From: Lewinellaceae bacterium
GTDB lineage: Bacteria; Bacteroidota; Bacteroidia; Chitinophagales; Saprospiraceae
Assembly (NCBI GenBank): GCA_016710765.1
Contig: JADJUJ010000012.1
Span: 181,625 to 245,624, forward strand
DNA length: 64,000 bases
Direction: 5' to 3'
The first letter of the stretch is position 1; the number at the start of each line of letters is the position of its first letter. A model generated the notes under the pieces. The model was given only the letters and a program-made list of their open reading frames with translations. It had not been told where the DNA came from and did no database searches. The position numbers and the translations under genes are program-made. Of the stretch, positions 56,981 to 64,000 are shown piece after piece.

Positions 56981-58558
56981 ATGAGCTCCCGAAAAATGCT
57001 GATCAAAACTTTTGCCGGCGCCGTACATGGCGTTGATGCCCAAACCATTACTATCGAAGTAAATACCGGGGGCGCCGTCGGCGCCGCCAGCGACAAACCT
57101 TCCCATTTCATTGTTGGATTGGCCGACAGTGCCATTCGTGAAGGTCAGTTGCGGATCGATGCCGCCGTGAAAAATGCTGGTTTCAAACTCGAACGGCTTA
57201 AAACCATCATTAACCTGGCGCCTGCTGATATTCGAAAAGAGGGCTCGGCCTTCGACCTTCCGATCACCATTGGCATGCTCGCTGGCGCCGGGCTTATACC
57301 TGCCGACAATGTGGGCGATTTCTTTATCATGGGCGAACTCTCCCTCGATGGCTCCCTACGCCCCATCAAGGGTGCGCTCCCCATCGCCATACAGGCGAAA
57401 AAAGAAAAATTCCGCGGCTTTATTTTGCCCAAAATAAATGCCCGGGAAGCGGCTATAGTGAGCGGACTGGACGTATACGGCGTAGAAACCCTCAACGAGG
57501 CAATTGCAGTATTGCAGGGCGATGGCGCCATTGCACCCACAAAGGTGGATGCCCGCGATGAGTTTGCCAGCAACCTGAACAATTATGAGGTGGACTTTTC
57601 GGAGGTACGCGGACAGGAAAACATCAAACGCGCCCTCGAACTGGCCGCAGCGGGTGGCCACAACGTGATCCTCATTGGTCCGCCGGGCGCCGGCAAAACA
57701 ATGCTGGCCCGGCGCCTACCCACCATCCTTCCGCCGCTCTCGCTCCAGGAAGCACTTGAAACCACCAAGATCCACTCCGTAGCAGGCGCCCTGCCAGCCG
57801 ATTCAGCCCTGGTTACCACCCGCCCCTTCCGGGCGCCACACCACACCATATCCGATGTGGCGCTGGTTGGCGGCGGCTCCGACCCTATGCCCGGCGAAAT
57901 ATCGATCGCGCACAACGGCGTGTTGTTCCTCGATGAGTTGCCGGAGTTCAAACGCACCGCCCTGGAAGTCATGCGCCAACCCATGGAGGAGCGCAAGGTC
58001 ACCATCAGCCGTGCCAAAATCAGTGTAGAATACCCTGCCAGTTTCATGCTCATCGCCAGCATGAACCCCTGCCCCTGCGGCTATTACAACCATCCGGAGA
58101 AAGATTGCGTGTGCGGGCCAGGCGTTGTAAAGCGCTATGTATCCAAGATCTCAGGCCCATTGCTCGACCGTATTGACCTGCACGTGGAAGTCACGCCGGT
58201 GAGTTACGACGAACTCTCGAGCCGGGAAAAAACCAAAATCAACAGTACGGAAATCCGCGAACGCGTATTGCGCGCCCGTGAAATTCAGGCAACGCGTTTT
58301 AAGCACTTAAAAGACGTGTATTGCAACGCCCAAATGCCCAGCAGGATGGTGCGGGAGGTATGCCAAATTGATAACGCCGGCACCACACTGCTCAAAACAG
58401 CCATGGAACGCCTGCAACTGTCTGCCCGTGCCTACGACCGCATCCTGAAGGTGGCCCGCACCGCGGCGGATCTGGCGGGCAGCGCTGATATTCGGATCGA
58501 GGATTTGGCTGAGGCGATTCATTACCGGAGCCTGGATCGGGAGGGCTGGGCGGGATAG
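56981..58558 (+). CDS. comM: YifB/ComM family Mg-chelatase-like AAA ATPase
   Basis: ComM is a hexameric helicase that helps branch migration during integration of DNA taken up by natural transformation. The 525-residue product has an N-terminal Lon-protease-like fold (GLADSAIREGQLRIDAAVKN; ELSLDGSLRPIKGALP), a Walker A GPPGAGKTML (about residue 229), Walker B VLFLDELPEF, the sensor part ASMNPCPCGYYNHPEKDC with the conserved Cys cluster, and a C-terminal Mg-chelatase lid with RAYDRILKVARTAADLAGS. Length and domain order are standard. The ATG at 56981 gives the start MSSRKMLIKTFAGAVHG. The accessory repeat region starts at its 3' end. Confidence 0.95.
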   Translation: MSSRKMLIKTFAGAVHGVDAQTITIEVNTGGAVGAASDKPSHFIVGLADSAIREGQLRIDAAVKNAGFKLERLKTIINLAPADIRKEGSAFDLPITIGMLAGAGLIPADNVGDFFIMGELSLDGSLRPIKGALPIAIQAKKEKFRGFILPKINAREAAIVSGLDVYGVETLNEAIAVLQGDGAIAPTKVDARDEFASNLNNYEVDFSEVRGQENIKRALELAAAGGHNVILIGPPGAGKTMLARRLPTILPPLSLQEALETTKIHSVAGALPADSALVTTRPFRAPHHTISDVALVGGGSDPMPGEISIAHNGVLFLDELPEFKRTALEVMRQPMEERKVTISRAKISVEYPASFMLIASMNPCPCGYYNHPEKDCVCGPGVVKRYVSKISGPLLDRIDLHVEVTPVSYDELSSREKTKINSTEIRERVLRAREIQATRFKHLKDVYCNAQMPSRMVREVCQIDNAGTTLLKTAMERLQLSARAYDRILKVARTAADLAGSADIRIEDLAEAIHYRSLDREGWAG

Positions 58559-58620
58559 GTGATTTGGTCGGGATTTACGATTGCCGATTACATGATTTAC
58601 GATTGCAGATTGGATGTGGA

Positions 58621-59033
58621 CAGGATTTACGATATCCGATTGATGATATCCGATTTTTGATTGGATTTGCGATGTGGGATTTACACTTCGGGAAATGTTT
58701 CCGTTACGCCCGATGCATGAGATCCAGGCCGAGCGAAGCGAGGCAGCCATCTTTTGTCATGATTTACGATTGCCGATTGATGATATCCGATTTTTGATTG
58801 GATTTGCGATGTGGGATTTACACTACGGGACATGTTTCCATTACGCCCGATGCATGAGATCCAGGCCGAGCGAAGCGAGGCAGCCATCTTTTGTCATGAT
58901 TTACGATTGCCGATTGATGAGATCCGATTTTTGATTGGATTTGCGATGTGGGATTTACACTAGGGACATGTTTCCATTACGCCCGATGCATGAGATCCAG
59001 GCCGAGCGAAGCGAGGCAGCCACTTTTGTCATG
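58621..59033 (+). repeat. Family A repeats, three direct copies of about 137 bp
   Basis: The shared core CGATGCATGAGATCCAGGCC starts at 58711, 58848 and 58984. Each copy also holds GCCGAGCGAAGCGAGGCAGCC and the low-complexity words ATTTACGATTG/ATCCGATTTTTG. Two copies in inverted orientation are found at 61768-62110. No gene is supported here. Confidence 0.9.
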
Positions 59034-59069
59034 ATTTACGATTGCCGATTACATGATTTACGATTGAAT

Positions 59070-59506
59070 TGGAGATTTTTTATTTTTTCGATTTCCGCTA
59101 GTCGCTTTGAACCATGAATGCATTTGAACTTGAATCACGATTGATAATCTTTGCATCCAGAGTGATGGATATGGCAGAGATGATTTACGATTGACGATTA
59201 CATGATTTACGATTGCAGATTGGATTTTAGATGTACAATTTTTTCGATTTTCGCTTGTCTCTTTGAACCATGAATGCATTTGAACTTGAATCACGATTGA
59301 TAAACGTTGCATCCAGAGTGATGGATATGGCAGAGATGATTGACGATTACATGATTTACGATTGCAGATTGGATTTTGGATGTACAATTTTTTCGATTTC
59401 CGCTAGTCTCTTTGAACCATGAATGCATTTGAACTTGAGTCCCGCTTGATAATCTTTGCTTCCAGGGTGATGGATATGGCAGAGATGATTTACGATTGAC
59501 GATTTA
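59070..59506 (+). repeat. Family B repeats 1-3: truncated 5' ends of a four-helix-bundle gene
   Basis: Three units of about 150 bp each hold a leader (TTTTTTCGATTTCCGCTAGTC), an ATG at 59114, 59270 and 59419, and about 22 codons reading MNAFELESRLIIFASRVMDM, after which a stretch of ATTTACGATTG words breaks the frame. The same start belongs to the intact gene at 61326. Copies 1 and 3 differ from each other in this part only at five third-codon positions, all silent. Confidence 0.85.
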
Positions 59507-60940
59507 GAACTGTACGAAACGTTCTTTGACATATTGCTAATCAATGTTTTAAGGTGCTTTTGCGTTTACAAATCTGACAATCAAGGATTTATGGCAAAGA
59601 AACTTCGCACCCCATTGCCAAAATTAAAGCAAGCAATGCCGAAAAGGGCACAAGGCTCGGCAAAAGCGTCTTTTTTGATAAAGGTTGGGATCAAGCCCTG
59701 ATTTCCTTGTTGCCGCCTGAATTATTGGAAGATCTGGCCGATTCGAGACGGCGTGGACGTTCAGGAAAACACCCAGGGGGCCGTTTGATGGCGCTGTTGA
59801 TGGTTTATAGCATCGTCATGACAGGGACGACAGTTTTCTACCACCCTTTGCGGATGTTTACAACAGCCACTCCTTTCAACTTTTTAGCGGCAAAGGCGGA
59901 CATCAAACAAGTCACAGTTCTTTGGCCAGCCGTTTTGCAACAATCAAAGCGGCGTATTTTGAGGATTTGTACAACGGTTTCATAAGTAACATCCAGCGAA
60001 AATACGGATCGCGCCTGGACAAGGAGTTTGGGCGTTTTGGCCCGTTTTGATTCCACGATGGTGCGCTTGAGCGGCGCTGGCCAGTTGGGAACGGGGATGC
60101 GGGTAGGTGCCAAACCTAAAAAGGGCAAGGGGGTAAGGTGCAGGTCAAGTTCACGGTTGGCTTACAGGCCTATTGCCCGCGCACGCCCAAGTGCACTGCG
60201 ACCAAGCGCACCTTCGGAGGAAAAAGCGCTTAAAGAGGCCATTGACCAAGCGGATTTAAACGCCGATGACGCAGTGGTCTTCGATATGGGCATGAAAAGC
60301 CGCAAGACCTTCCAGACTTTTCAGGGAACAGGGGCGGTGTTTACTACCTGCTTGAAAAACCCGCGCCTATCGCTGGGTTAAGGTGCACAAGCAAATCAAG
60401 GGCCGTGAGCAAAACCTCGAGTTTCTCGCCGACGAAACGTCGCACTTGCACAAAAGTGGCGGAGACAATATTCCGAAGTCCCCTTCCGCTGGCTCCATTA
60501 CCGCTAAAGTGCGTACGGGCGAAAAGGCAAACACCACGCTTTACCTGCTGACCAACATCCTCGACCTCAACGCAGGTCAAATCGCCGATATTTACCTCTC
60601 CAGCGCTGGGACATCGAGGTCTTCTTTCGCTTTCTGCAAGAAATCGGCCTGCGAAGCCCCTCTCTTTCAACGAAAACGGCATCAAAGCGGTCTTTTTCCT
60701 CCGATTATTGACCGCAACCATGCTCCGGCTTTTCCTTCATGTGGCGTCAACAAGCGCGACGGTACAAAGCCGCAAAATTTGCCTTCCAGGATGAACTGTT
60801 GATGGAAATAGCAAGAACCCTGGCATTACACATGGCCACCGGAACACCATTACATACTGAATATTCCCAAGAATTTAGAAAAAATTCTGGATGGCTAAAA
60901 CATTGATTAGCAATATGTCAAAGAACGTTTCGTACAGTTC
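59507..60940 (+). mobile_element. IS4-family insertion sequence
   Basis: The element is 1434 bp long with perfect 45-bp terminal inverted repeats (GAACTGTACGAAACGTTCTT... at 59507-59551, complement at 60896-60940). It is flanked by TA on both sides, a possible 2-bp target duplication. It lies inside the family B repeat array, between copy 3 and copy 4. It encodes one transposase, broken in this sequence. Confidence 0.88.
59591..60906 (+). pseudogene. IS4-family transposase, interrupted by several frameshifts
   Basis: Pieces in all three plus frames read in order as one DDE transposase: MAKKLRTP, then IKASNAEKGTRLGKSVFFDK and PGGRLMALLMVYSIVMTG; then DVYNSHSFQLFSGKGGH and AAYFEDLYNGF; then VLARFDSTMVRLSGAGQL (the first catalytic Asp), VVFDMGMKSRKTF (second Asp); and IYLQRWDIEVFFRFL, the YREK-type signature of IS4 (Y-X2-R-X3-E), before a C-terminal part ending SGWLKH. 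At least five single-base shifts separate the pieces. Because the terminal repeats are perfect, assembly indels are as likely as real decay. Confidence 0.8.
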
Positions 60941-61325
60941 TAATTGCCGATTACATGATTTACGATTGAATTGGAGATTTTTTATTTTTTCGATTTCCGC
61001 TAGTCGTTTTGAACCATGAATGCATTTGAACTTGAATCACGATTGATAATCTTTGCATCCAGAGTGATGGATATGGCAGATGATTTACGATTGACGATTA
61101 CATGATTTACGATTGCTGATTGATTTTGATGTACAATTTTTTCGATTTTCGCTTGTCTCTTTGAACCATGAATGGCATTTTGAACTTGAATCCCGCTTGA
61201 TAATCTTTGCTTCCAGGGTGATGGATATGGCAGAGATGATTTACGATTGACGATTACATGATTTACGATTGCAGATTGGATTTTGGATGTACAATTTTTT
61301 CGATTTCCGCTAGTCGCTTTGAACT
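60941..61325 (+). repeat. Family B repeats 4-5 and leader of the intact copy
   Basis: Two further truncated units start at ATG 61016 and 61168, and the leader of the intact gene follows. Copy 4 matches copy 1 in leader and coding part; copy 5 has the leader of copy 2 but the coding part of copy 3, so the six units look like two blocks derived by duplication and recombination. Confidence 0.85.
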
Positions 61326-61706
61326 ATGAATGCATTTGAACTTGAATCACGATTGATAAACTTTGCATCCAGAGTGATGGATATGGCAGAGCAGTTGCCT
61401 AAAACCTATGCCGGACAGTACTTGGCTTCCCAGATTATTCGCTCAGCAACTTCGCCGGCTTTAAACTATGGCGAAGCGCAAGCCGCGGAATCCAAAGATG
61501 ATTTTATTCATAAAATGAAAATCTGCCAAAAAGAGCTCCGGGAAACCTACGTATGCCTCAAACTAATTGAAACAAGAAACTGGTTTGTTTCCGGAAAACT
61601 CAGTCCCCTGATCCAGGAATCAAACGAACTAATCTCCATTTTCGTAGCCAGCAATAAAACAATCGTCAACAACCGATCCATCCCAAATCGCAAATCCAAT
61701 CGTTAA
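61326..61706 (+). CDS. Four-helix bundle protein (intact family B copy)
   Basis: The 126-residue product belongs to the four-helix-bundle family known from 23S rRNA intervening sequences (TIGR02436) and related to the Avd accessory proteins of diversity-generating retroelements. Typical features are FASRVMDMAEQLPKTYAGQYLASQIIRSATSPALNYGEAQAAESKDDFIHKM, where the middle pattern R.A.S...NY.EA is diagnostic, and the later helix QKELRETYVCLKLIETRNW. It probably forms pentameric barrels that bind nucleic acid. Its first 22 codons are repeated five times upstream. The last codons (NRSIPNRKSNR) run into repeat sequence and may not be original. Confidence 0.9.
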   Translation: MNAFELESRLINFASRVMDMAEQLPKTYAGQYLASQIIRSATSPALNYGEAQAAESKDDFIHKMKICQKELRETYVCLKLIETRNWFVSGKLSPLIQESNELISIFVASNKTIVNNRSIPNRKSNR

Positions 61707-61767
61707 TCGTAAATCATGTAATCGGATATCGTAAATCCTGTAACCATAAGTCCAGTACCCGTAAATC

Positions 61768-62110
61768 GTCATTATAGATGTCTCTCTCCGTTCGACATGA
61801 CAAATCAGGGAGGAAAAGCTGCCTCGCTTCGCTCGGCTCGGATCTCATGCATCGGGCGTAAGTCCCGTAGTGTAAATCCCAAATCGCAAATCCAATCAAA
61901 AATCGTAAATCATCAATCGGATATCGTAAATCATAATAGAAGATGTCTCTCTCGCCTTCGGCGGTTCGACATGACAAATCAGGGAGGAAAAGCTGCCTCG
62001 CTTCGCTCGGCTCGGATCTCATGCATCGGGCGTAAGTCCCGTAGTGTAAATCCCAAATCGCAAATCCAATCAAAAATCGTAAATCATCAATCGGATATCG
62101 TAAATCAAAA
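61768..62110 (-). repeat. Family A repeats in inverted orientation, two copies of 174 bp
   Basis: The core TCATGCATCGGGCGTAAGTC occurs twice, 174 bases apart. The sequence is the reverse complement of the family A core at 58621-59033. Together they flank the family B array and IS element as inverted repeats. Confidence 0.88.
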
Positions 62111-62112
62111 AC

Positions 62113-62490
62113 ATGCTTCCCACTGCAAAATCTCCAAAACTTGAAGGCAGCCCCCTTTACGAATCCGCCGTGGAAATCGGCGAGCGCATCTGGAAAATCG
62201 TGACGCGCTGGGGAAGTTTCGAGCGCGTAAACCTCGGCGGACAACTGTGCCGCAATGCCGATGCCATTGCCAACAACCTTGCCGAAGGATTTGGCCGTCG
62301 CAATGTCCGCGAACACCGAAATTTCAGCCTCTATGCCCGGGGCTCCCTTTTCGGCGCCCGAACCATGCTGCTCAAAGCCCATCGCCGCCAAATGATCAAA
62401 AATTCGGATTTTGAACAATTGAATCAATTGTTGCGCCAATGCCTGATGCTGCTGGATGCGCAGATAAAGGAATTAGAGGAGGAAGCGTGA
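62113..62490 (+). CDS. Second four-helix bundle protein
   Basis: The 125-residue product is another member of the four-helix-bundle (23S rRNA intervening sequence/Avd-like) family but clearly different from the one at 61326. It shows LYESAVEIGERIWKIVTRW, the conserved segment GGQLCRNADAIANNLAEGFGR with REHRNFSLYARGS, and a final helix LLRQCLMLLDAQIKELEEE. The N.AEG.GR pattern is diagnostic. It starts directly at the edge of the inverted family A repeats and is followed after 23 bases by the recombinase, so they may be expressed together. Confidence 0.88.
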   Translation: MLPTAKSPKLEGSPLYESAVEIGERIWKIVTRWGSFERVNLGGQLCRNADAIANNLAEGFGRRNVREHRNFSLYARGSLFGARTMLLKAHRRQMIKNSDFEQLNQLLRQCLMLLDAQIKELEEEA

Positions 62491-62513
62491 AATCATGTAA
62501 TAACCGATAATCT

Positions 62514-63434
62514 ATGAAAAAGCATAACGGAAAAAACCTTTCACGATATGAACCATTAAGGCATTCAAAAAAGGATCTGTTGCTGCAGATTTGCCCCATC
62601 AATCATCCTGCATTGCAGGTATACATAGAAACCTTGCAATTAAAATCTTACAGTCTGAATACGATCAATACCTATCGCAATGAATTTGCCCAGTTGCTTT
62701 ACATGCTGAAAAACAAAAATGTCAATGAGTTGGATGCAAACAGGCTAAGGAGTTATTTTTTGTACTGCACCAATACCTTAAAACTTTCAGAGAACACCAT
62801 ACACAGCAGGATCAATGCGGTAAAGTTTTATTTCGAGCAGGTATTGAAAAGAGAAAAAATATTTATTGACATACCTCGGCCCAAAAAACCTTCCATCTTA
62901 CCCCAAGTCATCAACGCTAAAGACATTAAAAAACTATTTGAGGTGACTACCAACCTCAAACACAATACCATGTTGAAACTTTGTTATGGAATGGGACTAC
63001 GCGTCAGCGAAATCGTCAACCTGAAAATCACAGACATTGACAGCAAGCGCATGCAGGTGTTCATAGAACGGGCTAAAGGCAAAAAAGACCGCTATGCCAA
63101 TCTTCCTGAAAGCATTTTAGGGCAATTGAGGGCATATTTTTTGGAGTACAGGCCCAAGAAATACCTGTTTGAGGGGCAATACGGTGGTCAATACAGCATT
63201 CGAAGCGCCCAAAAAGTGTTTGCTGATGCGTTAAAAAAAGCAAAAATCAATAAAACCATTGGCATCCATGGCTTGCGGCATAGTTTCGCAACGCATTTGC
63301 TGGAAGCCGGAACAGACATTAGCTTCATCCAGGAATTACTTGGACACAACGACCTTAAAACCACACTTCGGTACACACATGTAAGCCAAAAGACAATCAA
63401 AAACATCAAGAGTCCTTTGGATAATTTACAATAA
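62514..63434 (+). CDS. Tyrosine recombinase/integrase
   Basis: The 306-residue product has a SAM-like core-binding domain (NHPALQVYIETLQLKSYS to LRSYFLYCTNTLKLS) and the catalytic domain with Arg in GMGLRVSEI, Lys in RAKGKKDR, the His-X-X-Arg box GIHGLRHSFATHLLEAG, LLGHNDLKTT and the nucleophile Tyr in LRYTHVS. All catalytic residues are present, so it should be active. The C-terminal end IKSPLDNL resembles Xer and integron-integrase relatives, but the extra helix of true IntI proteins is not seen. It sits beside repeat arrays and a short SSB and so probably belongs to a mobile element. Confidence 0.93.
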   Translation: MKKHNGKNLSRYEPLRHSKKDLLLQICPINHPALQVYIETLQLKSYSLNTINTYRNEFAQLLYMLKNKNVNELDANRLRSYFLYCTNTLKLSENTIHSRINAVKFYFEQVLKREKIFIDIPRPKKPSILPQVINAKDIKKLFEVTTNLKHNTMLKLCYGMGLRVSEIVNLKITDIDSKRMQVFIERAKGKKDRYANLPESILGQLRAYFLEYRPKKYLFEGQYGGQYSIRSAQKVFADALKKAKINKTIGIHGLRHSFATHLLEAGTDISFIQELLGHNDLKTTLRYTHVSQKTIKNIKSPLDNLQ

Positions 63435-63456
63435 AAAACCACCAATTTATCAAAAG

Positions 63457-63795
63457 ATGAAAGGCTTAAACAAAGTTATGTTAATTGGCAACTTGGGAAA
63501 AGACCCCGAAATACAAACCCTGGCAAAAAACATCAAAGTGGCTAAGTTTTCCTTGGCCACTTCAGAAATGTACAAAGACGACAACGGACAAACACACACC
63601 TTAACCGATTGGCACAGCATCATACTTTGGCGTGGCCTGGCGGAATTGGCGGAAAAATACCTTCAAAAAGGTAGTACGGTATACATAGAAGGTAAAAACA
63701 AAACCCGTAGTTTTGAGGACAAGCAAGGAATTAAGCGATACGTAACTGAGGTCATTGGAGAGCAGGTTGTGATGCTGGACAAAAAAGCGCCGTAG
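63457..63795 (+). CDS. ssb: Single-stranded DNA-binding protein, short form
   Basis: The 112-residue product is an OB-fold SSB: MLIGNLGKDPEIQTL, KFSLATSEMYKD, DWHSIILWRGLAELAEKYLQKGSTVYIEGK and the final strand VTEVIGEQVVML. It lacks the Gly-rich linker and acidic C-terminal tail of chromosomal SSB, so it would not recruit the usual tail-binding partners. This shortened form and its place 22 bases after a recombinase suggest a mobile-element SSB and not the main cellular one. Confidence 0.93.
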   Translation: MKGLNKVMLIGNLGKDPEIQTLAKNIKVAKFSLATSEMYKDDNGQTHTLTDWHSIILWRGLAELAEKYLQKGSTVYIEGKNKTRSFEDKQGIKRYVTEVIGEQVVMLDKKAP

Positions 63796-63937
63796 CAAGT
63801 TGCGCATCTAGTGTTGTCCAAAATGGAACTTTCAAATATTGCGTACTTCGCAATTTGTATTGTTGACAAAAGCACTTAGGTCTAACTTTTCCCTAAAACA
63901 CTCATTATCAATTCAATAAAAGTAAAACCTGCTAGTG

Positions 63938-63969
63938 CTTGCCGATTTTAGGCGCTTAATCTATCTTTG
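63938..63969 (+). promoter_or_regulatory. Promoter for a gene beyond the right edge
   Basis: TTG (about 63939-63941), 20 bases, and TATCTTTG (63962-63969) fit the Bacteroidota consensus. The gene it serves lies outside the window. Nothing else was seen between 63796 and the edge. Confidence 0.5.
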
Positions 63970-64000
63970 TATGGCACCTTTAAGTGGTGCGCATATTTAT

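Noticed and set aside
58559..62112. CRISPR-like array
   Set aside because: Repeat units are about 137-174 bp, without short identical repeats and unique spacers of regular length, and no cas genes are present.
62113..62490. Diversity-generating retroelement (Avd-like protein)
   Set aside because: No reverse transcriptase and no template/variable repeat pair with adenine-specific differences was found in the window.

Overview
The window looks like a chromosome segment of a Bacteroidota bacterium, most probably a Saprospiraceae-type organism. The support is: a SprA homologue of the type IX secretion system (T9SS), several secreted proteins ending in T9SS type A sorting domains, promoters of the Bacteroidota form (TTTG/TTG, then about 19-20 nt, then TAnnTTTG), an OxyR-type regulator, and a clade II (Sec-exported lipoprotein) nitrous oxide reductase cluster. 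No rRNA, tRNA or CRISPR array was seen.

Layout. 1-6716 (minus): sprA, running off the left edge. 7155-7730: ribosomal protein L25. 7963-13964 (minus): a surface-protein block with a gene remnant, a lipoprotein, a metzincin-like protease with a sorting domain, and a duplicated beta-helix protein with a sorting domain. 14249-23315 (plus): a Crp/Fnr regulator, then cytochrome c, nosZ, a nosL fusion, nosD, nosF, a di-iron RIC protein, nosY and a fasciclin lipoprotein, i.e. N2O respiration with nitrosative-stress repair. 23426-37541: housekeeping and membrane genes (EamA exporter, gamma-carbonic anhydrase-like, ABC-F, trmB, ECF sigma factor, LpxH-like hydrolase, UPF0104 protein, hydrolase/MazG/radical SAM operon, ATP-grasp protein), with a five-copy 172-bp repeat array at 24300-25178. 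37878-39536: M1 aminopeptidase. 39775-52202 (minus): a giant surface protein of about 4140 residues with beta-helix, Ig/HYR-like, Gly-rich, PKD-like, dockerin-like and cohesin-like regions and a sorting domain. 52542-58558: a MITE-like element abutting tadA, then guaB, oxyR with a divergent candidate small RNA, a DUF2461 gene and comM. 58559-64000: a repeat-rich accessory region with truncated copies of a four-helix-bundle gene, an IS4-family element, two intact four-helix-bundle genes, a tyrosine recombinase and a short SSB.

Caveat that affects many entries: at least ten otherwise good genes are broken by single-base indels, mostly in short homopolymers (sprA, metzincin, beta-helix protein, cytochrome c, nosD, trmB, the secreted protein at 36847, the giant protein, the transposase). 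That pattern fits uncorrected long-read assembly error better than real gene decay. I therefore annotate these genes across the shift and give the break point.

Most interesting candidates: (i) a possible OxyS-like small RNA at 55900-56028, divergent from oxyR behind a well-matched OxyR operator and promoter and ended by an intrinsic terminator; (ii) an array of five truncated four-helix-bundle gene starts plus one intact copy, in which two sequence types differ only at synonymous sites; (iii) a 7-bp tandem repeat inside the start region of the metzincin gene that would switch its reading frame; (iv) two MITE-like elements, one with a 4-bp target duplication that supplies the stop codon of tadA.
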